DNA of 64,000 nucleotides from assembly GCF_900291475.1 (NCBI RefSeq), contig NZ_OLMM01000002.1:2899-66898 (forward strand), given 5' to 3'. This document shows positions 26,761-34,955 of this stretch, in pieces. The translations under genes were made by a program, and so were the position numbers. The notes beneath the pieces were generated by a model. The model saw only the letters and a list, made by a program, of their open reading frames with translations. It was not told where the DNA came from and made no database searches. Source of the stretch: Acidaminococcus hominis. Its GTDB lineage: Bacteria; Bacillota; Negativicutes; Acidaminococcales; Acidaminococcaceae. Numbering within the stretch: position 1 is the first letter of the stretch; each line of letters starts with the position of its first letter.

Positions 26761-27759
26761 ATGCAGATTTATGATATCCCTTTGGATGCCGGGCAGCGGG
26801 AGATAACGCGGCCGGGTACTCCGGATTTTCCCCTGGCCATCTACTATTCGGTGCTGAGCCAGAATGTGCTTGGCTACACGCCTCTCCACTGGAACGAGGA
26901 ACTTCAGTTCTGTCTGGTGGTACGGGGTCAGGTATTGTTTTTTGTCAATGAAGAACGGTTTGTACTGAGCAAGGGGGAAGGCCTTTTCATCAACTCGGGC
27001 TATCTGCACATGGCCCGGCCGGTGAAGGACCCGGACAGTTCCTACATTTGCCTGGATATTGCGCCCCAGCTGCTCAGCGGTTTTGCCGGCTCGGTGATGG
27101 AGCAGAAATACCTGCTGCCTGCGCTGGCCGACCCCACACTGGTTTACCAGGTGCTGCAGCGGCAGGTGCCCTGGGAACGGGAACTGCTGGACCAGATTGA
27201 GCAGGTGTATCAGCTCAGCGAGGAAAAGCCCGAAGCCTATGAGCTGCTGATTTTGTCCCGGCTGTACGTTCTGGTGGCGGGGATTTTGGCACACCGGACG
27301 GCACGACAGAATGGGCTGCGCCGCACCCACGCCAATGGGGCCATCCAGAAGATGCTCAGCTACATGGCAGCCCACTACGGGGAAAAGGTGACACTGGCGG
27401 AGCTGTCGGATTATGCATCCTATACGGAAAGTGAGTGCTGCCGGATTTTCAAGCGCTTCACCGGAGAATCGATTTTCTCCTACCTGCGCAATTTCCGGCT
27501 GGAACAAAGCATTCCCCGACTGCTGAATACGGATGAACCCATCAGCGATATTGCCTATGGCTGCGGTTTCAGTTCCACCAGCTACTATATTGATATATTC
27601 AAGAAGCAGTTTGGCATCACGCCCCTGCAATACCGGAAAAATCCTCCGGAGGCGCAGCTGGTAACAGTGTCCGGTCACAAGGAAAATCCGGGCAAAGGAC
27701 CTGGAACCGGCGAGAAAGCCCCCTCCCCTGCCGCAGCTGCCCCTAAGGAGGAGGTATGA
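26761..27759 (+). CDS. AraC family regulator with cupin domain (paralogue)
   Basis: A 332-residue protein with the same layout as the protein at 20072-21037. The cupin segment is LHWNEELQFCLVVRGQVLFF with INSGYLHMARP. The two helix-turn-helix motifs are LAELSDYASYTESECCRIFK and ISDIAYGCGFSSTSYYIDIF, followed by GITPLQYRKN. A low-complexity Pro/Ala/Lys tail follows. GGAGGTG precedes the ATG. It is divergent from the M20-type hydrolase, its likely target, and its stop overlaps the next start (ATGA). Confidence 0.9.
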   Translation: MQIYDIPLDAGQREITRPGTPDFPLAIYYSVLSQNVLGYTPLHWNEELQFCLVVRGQVLFFVNEERFVLSKGEGLFINSGYLHMARPVKDPDSSYICLDIAPQLLSGFAGSVMEQKYLLPALADPTLVYQVLQRQVPWERELLDQIEQVYQLSEEKPEAYELLILSRLYVLVAGILAHRTARQNGLRRTHANGAIQKMLSYMAAHYGEKVTLAELSDYASYTESECCRIFKRFTGESIFSYLRNFRLEQSIPRLLNTDEPISDIAYGCGFSSTSYYIDIFKKQFGITPLQYRKNPPEAQLVTVSGHKENPGKGPGTGEKAPSPAAAAPKEEV

Positions 27760-28682
27760 TTCTCAATACGGGCAGCCGGACTGATATTCCAGCATTCTAC
27801 AGCAATTGGTTCTACAACCGGCTGGAAGCAGGCTATGTGCTGGCCCGAAATCCCTACAATCCCAGCCAGATTACCCGGTACGAACTGCGGCCGGAGCTGA
27901 TTGACTGTATTGTGTTCTGCACCAAGAATCCTCGGCCCATGTTTGAGCGCTGGAAGGAGCTAGAAGCGTACAAGACCTTTTGGCACGTGACGCTGACTCC
28001 CTATGGCCGGGAAATAGAGCCTCGGCTGCCGGACAAGAAGCAGATTATGCTGAGCTTCCGGGAATTGTCCAAGCGGGTAGGACCGGACTGCATTGGCTGG
28101 CGGTATGATCCGATTTTCCTTTTGGGGCGTTACACCCCAGAGTTCCATCTGAAGGCGTTCAAGTTTATGGCAGAGCGTTTCAAGGGGTATACCCACCAGG
28201 TGGTAATCAGTTTTATCGACCTATATGAAAAGACCAAGCGGAACTTTCCCCAGGTCCAGGCAGTGCCTGCGGCCCAGCAGCAAGAGCTGACCCGGGCCCT
28301 GGCGGCCATTGCCAAGGATAATGGAATGAAGCTGTACCTGTGTCTGGAGTCCCCTGCCCTGGCTGGAGACAATGTGGACACCACTGGCTGTTTGTCCCAG
28401 GCAGTGCTGGAGCGAGCCCTGGGCTGCCGGTTAAATGTACCCAAGGGCAAGCCGGCCCGGGAAGGGTGCAATTGTCTTTTGGGTGCCGATATTGGGGCGT
28501 ACAACACCTGCCCCCATTGCTGCATCTATTGTTATGCCAATTACGACCGGGAAGGCGTGCTGCGAAATTGGAAGCGGCACGACCCCTACTCTGCCCTGCT
28601 GATTGGTCACAAGGAGGAAGGGGACCGGGTGCACCAGGCGGAACAGAAAAGCTGGCTGGATACAGAAATCAGTTTGTTTTAA
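27756..28682 (+). CDS. DUF1848 family protein
   Basis: A 308-residue protein of unknown biochemical role. It begins with the family signature NTGSRTDIPAFYSNWFYNRL and FCTKNPRPM, followed by WHVTLTPYGREIEP and YDPIFL. The C-terminal part has a dense Cys cluster (GCNCLLGADIGAYNTCPHC, then CIYCYANY) that could bind an iron-sulfur cluster. The family is considered related to radical-SAM-type barrels, but the usual CxxxCxxC is not at the N-terminus. Its ATG overlaps the AraC stop, so the two are translationally coupled. Confidence 0.85.
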   Translation: MILNTGSRTDIPAFYSNWFYNRLEAGYVLARNPYNPSQITRYELRPELIDCIVFCTKNPRPMFERWKELEAYKTFWHVTLTPYGREIEPRLPDKKQIMLSFRELSKRVGPDCIGWRYDPIFLLGRYTPEFHLKAFKFMAERFKGYTHQVVISFIDLYEKTKRNFPQVQAVPAAQQQELTRALAAIAKDNGMKLYLCLESPALAGDNVDTTGCLSQAVLERALGCRLNVPKGKPAREGCNCLLGADIGAYNTCPHCCIYCYANYDREGVLRNWKRHDPYSALLIGHKEEGDRVHQAEQKSWLDTEISLF

Positions 28683-28695
28683 GCAAAGAAATTGG

Positions 28696-28744
28696 AAAAG
28701 GCAGTCCCCCAGTGGAGAATTTGCACTGGGGGGCTGCCTTTTTG
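28696..28744 (+). terminator. Terminator after the DUF1848 gene
   Basis: AAGGCAGTCCCCCAGTG pairs with CACTGGGGGGCTGCCTT and is followed by TTT, 14 bases past the stop codon. Confidence 0.88.
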
Positions 28745-28920
28745 CCAGAAAGCTTTCTGAAAATATCTAAACTGCTGTATTTGTATGCTAATTTGTATTC
28801 ATAAATAAACTTAAATATGGTAAAATTAAGTATTGTCTGTTTTCAAGTCGGTATCCGTAAAAAAGCGGCAGGAACAGGCATTGATTTATCTATATTTTAC
28901 GGTAGAGGGGAAATGTTGTT

Positions 28921-29664
28921 ATGCCAATTGGAGTTATTATCAATGCGCTGGCGGTGGTCATCGGGGGCCTTTTGGGCAATGTGGCGGGCCAGCGGCTCAG
29001 CGACACGTTCAAGGAAAAGCTGACCACGATTTTTGGTGCCTGTGCCATGACCATGGGCATCGGTTCCATGATGAAGATGCAGAATATGCCGGTGGTAATC
29101 CTGGCGGTAATTGCCGGAACCATTATTGGCCTGAATATCCGGCTGGACGGAAAAATTACGGCAGGAGCCCGGCAGCTGGAGAAGATGATTACGAAAATTA
29201 CGGGACCTCGGACCCAGGACAGCGACAGTGACCTGAGCCGCAGCGATTATGAAAGTATGCTGATTACCATGATTGTACTGTTTTGTGCCAGCGGAACGGG
29301 CATCTACGGCAGCATGGTATCCGGGATGACCGGGGACCACAGCATTCTCATTGCCAAATCCATTATGGACCTGCCCACGTCCATGCTGTTTGCCTGTGAA
29401 CTGGGAATTATCGTCAGCTTTATCGCCATTCCCCAGTGCTTGATTTTTCTTTGCCTGTTCTTTATGGCCAACGCCATTTTCCCCTACTGTACACCTACCA
29501 TGATTGGGGATTTTACCGCCTGCGGCGGAGTGCTGCTACTGGCAACAGGCTTTAGAATGATCAACGTAAAACAGTTCCCCATTGCGGATATGATTCCGGC
29601 AATGGTAGTGGTAATGCCCATTTCGGCCTTTTGGACCAGTGTGGTGCTGCAATACGTGAAATAA
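28921..29664 (+). CDS. DUF554 family membrane protein
   Basis: A 247-residue membrane protein with about six or seven hydrophobic segments. It starts with MPIGVIINALAVVIGGLLGN and has the family pattern FGACAMTMGIGSMM and FCASGTGIYGSM. Family members are described as putative transport proteins without a known substrate. GAGGGGAAA precedes the ATG. It stands alone and is followed by a strong terminator. I cannot suggest a function. Confidence 0.85.
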   Translation: MPIGVIINALAVVIGGLLGNVAGQRLSDTFKEKLTTIFGACAMTMGIGSMMKMQNMPVVILAVIAGTIIGLNIRLDGKITAGARQLEKMITKITGPRTQDSDSDLSRSDYESMLITMIVLFCASGTGIYGSMVSGMTGDHSILIAKSIMDLPTSMLFACELGIIVSFIAIPQCLIFLCLFFMANAIFPYCTPTMIGDFTACGGVLLLATGFRMINVKQFPIADMIPAMVVVMPISAFWTSVVLQYVK

Positions 29665-29690
29665 AAACGAATTAAAAAACGGAACTGTAA

Positions 29691-29732
29691 AAAAACGGCT
29701 TGCGAGCTCAAAAGAGTTCGCAAGCCGTTTTT
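29691..29732. terminator. Terminator hairpin, shared family
   Basis: AAAAACGGCTTGCGAGCTC pairs with GAGTTCGCAAGCCGTTTTT around an AAAA loop, 26 bases past the DUF554 stop. It is nearly identical to 34471-34509 and lies 27 bases before the end module of copy C. Confidence 0.88.
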
Positions 29733-29759
29733 GATTGTTATGGCCGTATCCAAGGCTCA

Positions 29760-30092
29760 AAACTTCCTCAGTCAGTCCTGCGGACTGACAGCCCCTCCAC
29801 GCTTGGATGGGCCGGTCTTAGGCCTATACTGGTCATGTGCAAAACGGGTTTTGAGATGAAATCACGGTATGTAAAGACTAGCATTACCCTTCTCTGTCAC
29901 TTTGACCAGTAGAGGCATAGAATGCTTCCTGAGTGGTTCGCCGTACCCCGTTCCCCTTCACCCTGCGGGTTCGGCTCACGGACGGCTATCACATAGGTCG
30001 CATATACCAAATGTCCTCGGGGAACTGCATTGACATTTGGATGCGACCGTAAAGCGTGTAGGAAGTGTCGCCGCAGGCGACGATAGAAGTTT
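29760..30092 (+). repeat. Structured intergenic element, copy C
   Basis: Ends are AAACTTC (29760-29766) and GAAGTTT (30086-30092). The left end hairpin is GTCAGTCC-TGC-GGACTGAC and the right one is GTCGCC-GCA-GGCGAC (30067-30081), the reverse arrangement of copy A. Helix 1 is GGTCGCAT (29996-30003) / ATGCGACC (30041-30048). Helix 2 is CCAAATGTC (30007-30015) / GACATTTGG (30032-30040), with a 3-nt bulge at 30004-30006. An extra segment of about 115 bases (29800-29915) separates the left hairpin from the core. Confidence 0.75.
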
Positions 30093-30177
30093 CATTTTTT
30101 TCATACCCCCGCAAACAAACTTTCCCAGCACAATCGCCAAGTCACGCTGCACCTGCCAAGTCGCCCAAAGGGTTCGT

Positions 30178-30508
30178 ATATTCTAAAAAAGCACCGCACA
30201 TTTTCGCAGAAAGTGTAGGACGTCCTCAAATTTCATTAGCACCTACAGTTTCTGCCCCGCCTACAGCAGCTTTTCATTTCTAGAGAAATTCTCCCAGCCC
30301 AATTATTCGCTGTCTTTCGCAGAAAGTGTAGGGTGCACTTGTGCCTTTCGCAGTACTAACTCCAGTTTGCAGAGTGACTCTTTTGGCGGCTTGGCCGCCC
30401 ATATATTCTTAAAAACACCTCTACACTTTCGTAGAAAGTGTAGGAAGTCATCAATTCCCATTAACAACTACAGTTTCTGCCTTGCCTACAGCAGCTTTTC
30501 ATTTCTAT
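30178..30508 (+). repeat. Family 2 repeats in a 224-bp direct repeat
   Basis: Two units (30178-30283 and 30402-30508) share TATATTCT(T)AAAAA, GCAGAAAGTGTAGG or GTAGAAAGTGTAGG, and the tail CTACAGTTTCTGCC...GCCTACAGCAGCTTTTC. The second has the perfect hairpin CTACACTTTC-GTA-GAAAGTGTAG (30421-30443). A third CGCAGAAAGTGTAGG lies midway at about 30318-30332, giving a 112-113-base spacing. No gene is visible between 30093 and 30527. Confidence 0.7.
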
Positions 30509-30527
30509 GGAAAAGTCTACTCTACAG

Positions 30528-31382
30528 TTATTCACTGAAGTGTGCTACCCAGGTCTTACAGGAATGCAGGACTTTATTGGGGTCATCGGGGGTGCCGATC
30601 ATGGGATGGTTTTTGTCCAGAGCTCTCAGGCTTTCCATTTCTTCCGGGGTAAGGGCAAAGTCAAAGAGGGCAAAGTTCTCCCGGATGCGCTCTGCGTGGG
30701 TGGATTTGGGGATAACAATGACGTCATTTTGGATCAGGTACCGGAGGGCAATCTGGGCGGGGCTTTTATGGTATTTGGCGGCCAGGGCTGCAACAGCAGG
30801 CTCGGTGAACATTTCCTTGGCCCGCTGCTGGCCCAGGGGTGCGTAGGCCATATGGGCTACACCGTACTGGTCTTCCCATTTATGGTGCTCCTGGCGCTGG
30901 CAGTACAGGTGGGTTTCAATCTGGTTCACGGCGGGGACTACCTTGTTGTAGGAAATCAGGTCCACCAGTCGGTCAGGGTTAAAATTGGAAACGCCAATGG
31001 CCCGGATTACGCCAACCTGATACAGTTTTTCCAGATCCTGCCAGGCTTTGTAGTAGTTGGCAAAGGGCCAGTGCAGCAGCACCAGGTCCAGGTAATCGGT
31101 GCCCAATTTCTTCAGGGAAGCAGCTACGGAGTCCACGGTGTGTTCGTAGTCTTTGAAACTGATTTTGGTCACCAGGAAAATCTCCTGCCGATTCACCCCG
31201 CTTTTGCGGATGGCCTCTCCCACCTGGTCTTCATTTTCGTAAAGGGTAGCGGTATCGATGAGCCGATAGCCGCACTGGAGAGCAGTTTCTACGGAACGGG
31301 CACATTCGTCCCCAGCGGTTTGATAAGTGCCAAAGCCCAACAGAGGCATTTCAACGCCATTATTTAATGTACATGTTTTCAT
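30528..31382 (-). CDS. Aldo/keto reductase
   Basis: A 284-residue NADPH-dependent oxidoreductase of the AKR5 type (2,5-diketogluconate reductase-like). It has GVEMPLLGFGTYQT, the catalytic Asp and Tyr in GYRLIDTATLYENE, the Lys in LVTKISF and the His in VLLHWP, then GVSNFNPDRL and IPKSTHAERIREN for cofactor binding. I chose ATG 31382 after AGGTGAT. It is monocistronic, with family 2 repeats just downstream. The substrate is unknown. A second, distant member is at 57822-58691. Confidence 0.9.
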   Translation of the reverse strand: MKTCTLNNGVEMPLLGFGTYQTAGDECARSVETALQCGYRLIDTATLYENEDQVGEAIRKSGVNRQEIFLVTKISFKDYEHTVDSVAASLKKLGTDYLDLVLLHWPFANYYKAWQDLEKLYQVGVIRAIGVSNFNPDRLVDLISYNKVVPAVNQIETHLYCQRQEHHKWEDQYGVAHMAYAPLGQQRAKEMFTEPAVAALAAKYHKSPAQIALRYLIQNDVIVIPKSTHAERIRENFALFDFALTPEEMESLRALDKNHPMIGTPDDPNKVLHSCKTWVAHFSE

Positions 31383-31450
31383 TATAATCACCTGTCTTGA
31401 CATAACACTGAAACTTTTGTAATATAATTTAATCTATATATACTTTATTT

Positions 31451-32008
31451 TCATACCCGCCCATTCATGCGCTTGGCCAAGGGGACCAAGCTGGGAGATA
31501 CGGTGGTCCGGAGGTACTTGACATCCAAGCCGTGGGGAGCCAGCCGGTACCGATCCAAGCCATCGGCATCTTTGAAAATTTGGTACAGCAGCACGGCATT
31601 TTTCAGGCCGCTTTTTTTCGCCTGGGCAATGCCTTCTGCATCGGGATGGTCATGATAGGCCATTACGAGAGCTGTCCTAGGGTCGTAGTCCAGGTGATGT
31701 TCCTGGCAGAATTCTTTATAATGAACTGCTGCCCGTCCACCGTGGCCTACGTCGTAGGAATCATCGTGACGCCGGGTATCATGAAAAATAGCAGCATGGC
31801 ACAGGGCTTCCCGGTCCTTTTTATCCAGGCCCAGTTTGTGGGCCATAAGCAGGGCAAAGAGAAGCACCCTTTCGGCATGCTCTTTGGTATGTATAACGCT
31901 GGTGGTCAGGGCAAAGTCTACATGATCCCACATATATTTTTCCCAAACCGTAAATTCTGGCTCAATGGCGGGCCAGTCTTTCAGATTTCTTACCCATTTT
32001 CTATCCAT
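31451..32008 (-). CDS. HD domain phosphohydrolase
   Basis: A 185-residue predicted metal-dependent phosphohydrolase. The HD pattern is visible: His in HTKEHAERVLLFALL, HAAIFHDTRRHDD as the central His-Asp, and VMAYHDHPD as a later ligand. I chose ATG 32008 with AAGGTGG upstream. Nucleotide or phosphate-ester hydrolysis is likely; the substrate is not defined. Confidence 0.85.
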   Translation of the reverse strand: MDRKWVRNLKDWPAIEPEFTVWEKYMWDHVDFALTTSVIHTKEHAERVLLFALLMAHKLGLDKKDREALCHAAIFHDTRRHDDSYDVGHGGRAAVHYKEFCQEHHLDYDPRTALVMAYHDHPDAEGIAQAKKSGLKNAVLLYQIFKDADGLDRYRLAPHGLDVKYLRTTVSPSLVPLAKRMNGRV

Positions 32009-32177
32009 GCAAAATCCACCTTCATTCAAATTCTATTGAATCAACGGTCTTTCCGGTAAAATTTTACCATAGCCGCTGCGTGCTATGCACTTTTTTATTG
32101 TACCGCAGGGAATATTCTAGTGCAAGCTTAGGGGGCAGTACCACTAGATATTCTGTATTTCACCATTTTATGTTAAC

Positions 32178-32354
32178 TTAGCACTAACATTTAGGTGTGT
32201 CTAATCTTTTAGCACCTTTCAAGTTTTGCATACAAATTAATATATGTTTAATGACTGAATCCCCTTCTCCGGGCTTGTATCAGCGATTTTACTATGCCAA
32301 ACTTGTTATTATCTCAGATAAAATTTACACAAAAGGTTAAATTGGTGCTAAGAT
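32178..32354 (+). promoter_or_regulatory. Possible promoter/operator region of the Rrf2 gene
   Basis: TTAGCAC occurs at 32178-32184 and 32209-32215, and its inverse GTGCTAA at 32345-32351. TTACAC (32325-32330) and TAAGAT (32349-32354) form a possible promoter with an 18-base spacer, so the third motif overlaps the -10. The remaining 32009-32406 is AT-rich and shows no gene. Confidence 0.35.
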
Positions 32355-32406
32355 ACACATAAGGAATTGGAATCAATACAAGTTCTAAGAAAGAAGGGTT
32401 CTTACC

Positions 32407-32877
32407 ATGAAATACTCTACTCGTCTAAGTGATGCAATCCACATTTTAGCCTTTATCGTAATCCACAGAGAACAATTACCTGGCAACATGGGTATGCGCC
32501 TTGCCAGCAGCGACATTGCGGCAAGCATTCACACTAACCCATCCTTCGTACGGCAATTGATGATGAAATTGAAACACGGCGGCCTGCTGCTGGGTGAACA
32601 AGGGGTTGCCAACCCCAGATTGACCCGTGCTCCCCAAGACATTACCCTGCATGACATTTACAAAGCAGTGGAAGGCGAAAAGCCCCTGCTCCACCTGAAC
32701 AAGGACATCAATGCAGAATGCCAAGTGGGTACCAAGATTCAGATGGCTCTCCAAGATGCTTACGATGAAGTGCAAAACGCAGCTGAAGCCAAGATGAAAA
32801 ACATTTCCTTGCAGGATATTTTGGACAGCTACAGTATGTATGCTACCAATTCTGAATCCAAGGAAATGATTTCCTGA
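32407..32877 (+). CDS. Rrf2 family transcriptional regulator
   Basis: A 156-residue winged-helix regulator. It shows the Rrf2 start MKYSTRLSDAIHILAFI, the helix-turn-helix SSDIAASIHTNPSFVRQLMM and the wing KLKHGGLL...GVANPRLTRA. It has one Cys (NAECQVG), not the three of iron-sulfur Rrf2 proteins such as IscR, so it probably does not carry that cluster. It stands alone; repeated TTAGCAC motifs upstream suggest autoregulation. Confidence 0.88.
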   Translation: MKYSTRLSDAIHILAFIVIHREQLPGNMGMRLASSDIAASIHTNPSFVRQLMMKLKHGGLLLGEQGVANPRLTRAPQDITLHDIYKAVEGEKPLLHLNKDINAECQVGTKIQMALQDAYDEVQNAAEAKMKNISLQDILDSYSMYATNSESKEMIS

Positions 32878-32940
32878 GACTGACCCCACCGTAACCAAAT
32901 AAACTGTACCAATCAGGGAGAAGTTCTTCCCCACCTGCAA

Positions 32941-33774
32941 TTATAGGGCGAAACAGAGCTGGGACAAAATGTCACCCAGCGCGCCATCCAGACCGATAGA
33001 CTTATCGGCCAAGGCAGGGGGCAGGAAGATTTCTCCCTGATTTATTGCTATGTAAACGGCTTTGTCCTCGTTTTGGGCCAGCTGCATCAGGGGACCTTTC
33101 AGCAGCTGATCCTGCCAGCCGATACCCAGCTCTAAGATGACCAGCCGGGTGCCGCTGAAATTGTGGATAAAGCGGCTGAGGCCCAGGGACCCGCTGGTGT
33201 TGGGAATAAAGTATTCGTCCCTATTCATATGTACCTGCATAGGAGCGCCGCACCGGGGACACCGAGGCAGCAGTTCCTGGGGCAGGGTACCATCCGGAGA
33301 ACTGGCGGCCAGCAGCTTGTCCACCAGGGGCGGCGTGGGGTATAATTCCTCATGACAGGCCCGGGAGCACTGCATGGTCAGCCAGTTCCCTTCTATTTCG
33401 TCAAGATTCTTGGGGAAAAAGCCGGCTTTTTCCAGGTGTCCGTCCCCATTGGTGGTCATAATAAAGTGGTCTTGGTAGCCCACCAGGTCTTTCAGATCCT
33501 TCATCAGGGTACTGGGGCTGTACTGGTTGTAGTACAGGTCAATCAAACGGCACCAGAACTGCCACTTGGCCTGCTCATTGGGCCAGGGATAGTTCATACC
33601 CTGGGAAAGGTTCCCAATGCCATACTTCTTCTGGAAATCGCCAAAATGGTGCTGAAATTCTTTGTCCGCAGCGTACAGGTGCAGACCTTCTGCTTCGGCA
33701 AAGCCGCTGGAGATGCCCACCAATACGCCGTCGGCGTTTTTGATGGCCTGGGCGGCCCTTTGCAGTTTATCCAT
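32941..33774 (-). CDS. Sir2-family protein with atypical active site
   Basis: A 277-residue protein with the sirtuin layout, nearest in pattern to class M (SirTM) sirtuins. The zinc ribbon is complete (Cys136, Cys140, Cys172, Cys175), and the C-terminal FSGTRLVILELGIG matches the family. The NAD loop reads GISSGF (20-25) rather than GAGxS. The TTN-DH motif reads TTNGDG (107-112), and the usual catalytic His-Gly position reads EGNW (128-131). It may not be a deacetylase. I chose ATG 33774 with GAGGGTG upstream. No partner gene lies next to it. Confidence 0.78.
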   Translation of the reverse strand: MDKLQRAAQAIKNADGVLVGISSGFAEAEGLHLYAADKEFQHHFGDFQKKYGIGNLSQGMNYPWPNEQAKWQFWCRLIDLYYNQYSPSTLMKDLKDLVGYQDHFIMTTNGDGHLEKAGFFPKNLDEIEGNWLTMQCSRACHEELYPTPPLVDKLLAASSPDGTLPQELLPRCPRCGAPMQVHMNRDEYFIPNTSGSLGLSRFIHNFSGTRLVILELGIGWQDQLLKGPLMQLAQNEDKAVYIAINQGEIFLPPALADKSIGLDGALGDILSQLCFAL

Positions 33775-33900
33775 AGGTTCACCCTCTTTCCAAATTGGGA
33801 AAAACATAAAAAAATTTTAACCTGTTACTTCTATTTGGACCTTTCAAAGGTTCGTAATCTGTATGGTCTATTTTATCATCTAAAGGGAGGGAAGGATACC

Positions 33901-34209
33901 ATGTCCCGGGTTTTGGACGAAGCTTTGATCTATGAAATCCTGTCGGTGGTGTCAGAAATTCCGGAGGGACGGGTGGCTACCTATGGACAGATAGCGGCCC
34001 TGATTGGCCGGGAGAAAAATGCCCGGCTGGTAGGCAAAGTGCTATCCCGGGCAGAGTACTACGGCCATTATCCCTGCCACCGGGTGGTCAATGCAGCAGG
34101 ACGCACGGCTCCCCATTTTACCGAGCAGCGCTCGCGGCTGGAAGCAGAAGGCGTGGAGTTCAAAAGCAACGGCTGCGTGGATATGAAGCGTTTTCGTTGG
34201 GACGAATAG
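33901..34209 (+). CDS. MGMT-domain alkyltransferase-like protein
   Basis: A 102-residue protein consisting only of the DNA-binding/active-site domain of O6-alkylguanine transferases. It has PEGRVATYGQIAALIGREKN, the Arg finger region ARLVGKVL and the acceptor motif YPCHRVVNAAGR with Cys59 present. ATL proteins usually have Trp at this position, so this short protein could still accept alkyl groups. GGAGGGAAGG precedes the ATG. The open frame extends far upstream only by chance. Confidence 0.88.
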   Translation: MSRVLDEALIYEILSVVSEIPEGRVATYGQIAALIGREKNARLVGKVLSRAEYYGHYPCHRVVNAAGRTAPHFTEQRSRLEAEGVEFKSNGCVDMKRFRWDE

Positions 34210-34397
34210 GAATTTACATAACTCTGTGAAACAACGCTCTAAACGCAAATTTGGGGCTGTGGAAAGGTGTTTTTGTGTACCGCTCAGAGTTCCATGGGTT
34301 TTTATGTTTGTTATGCGCTGAATGGATAGCAAAATTGGCAGCTGAGAAATGTACTCTCCCCTGCTCTATCTGGAAGTACACAGGAAGAAAGTGAAAC

Positions 34398-34509
34398 AAG
34401 GAGCTGTCAGCCTATAGTGCTGACTGAGGAAGTTCCGAGGTTCGAATATTACTACACAAACAACGTTAAGAACGGCTTGCGAACTCAAACAAGTTCGCAA
34501 GCCGTTTTT
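34398..34509 (+). repeat. Solo end module plus shared hairpin (locus E)
   Basis: The end module seen in copies A-C occurs without a core: GAGCTGTCAGC, seven bases, GCTGACTGAGGAAGTT (34401-34434). The hairpin ACGGCTTGCGAACTC / AGTTCGCAAGCCGT (34471-34509) lies 37 bases further, the same pairing as at copies B and C. No gene ends next to it: the MGMT-like gene stops 260 bases upstream. Confidence 0.7.
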
Positions 34510-34695
34510 CACACTCCCTTGTTTTATTATCGTCAGCTTGAGAGTCTTGACTGTGGTGCCAAAAGCTTCTCAGAAGGCGTAAGGGGAACAGAAGAATGCA
34601 AAATTTGTTGTAAAGTTATGTATACATTTTCCGTATACGGGTTAACAAATGGTGTGTTTTTAGGGCTCTCGAAGTGAAAAAGCAAAGGATTTAAT

Positions 34696-34856
34696 ATGTG
34701 TCAAATATGTGAATTAACTGGTTTTGAGAAAAACTTAGGCAGGTCATTGCAAATCGATATGTAGATGAAAATGGACAAATTGGGGAACAAACCAGCAATT
34801 TAAGTTATCGAATTTTTGTAATTACAAGATTATTTACTGGAAATTTTGTAAATTAA
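34696..34856 (+). pseudogene. Possible remnant of a small gene
   Basis: AAAGGA, six bases, then ATG opens MCQICELTGFEKNLG; after a probable one-base deletion near 34741, the next frame reads VIANRYVDENGQIGEQTSNL and ends at TAA 34854-34856. Composition is AT-rich compared with neighbours. No family is recognised and chance cannot be excluded. The rest of 34510-35109 shows no gene. Confidence 0.25.
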
Positions 34857-34925
34857 TATAAAACTTCTATAGAATGGATATTTTATACGTTGTATATGGC
34901 TGAAGGTTAATTTTTGCTTTTTGTC

Positions 34926-34955
34926 GTGAATTTAACAAGCATTTGTTAAATTCAC
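34926..34955. other. Perfect 13-bp inverted repeat with 4-nt loop
   Basis: GTGAATTTAACAA (34926-34938) and TTGTTAAATTCAC (34943-34955) are exact inverted repeats around GCAT. No T-run follows, so it does not look like a terminator. An operator or a mobile-element end is possible. Confidence 0.6.

Noticed and set aside
25022-30092. Structured element as an RNA ended by the neighbouring terminator hairpin
   Set aside because: At copies B and C the hairpin lies before the core in core orientation, so it cannot be the 3' end of a core transcript.
34417-34677. An 86-codon frame over the solo end module and hairpin
   Set aside because: It simply translates the repeat module and terminator hairpin.
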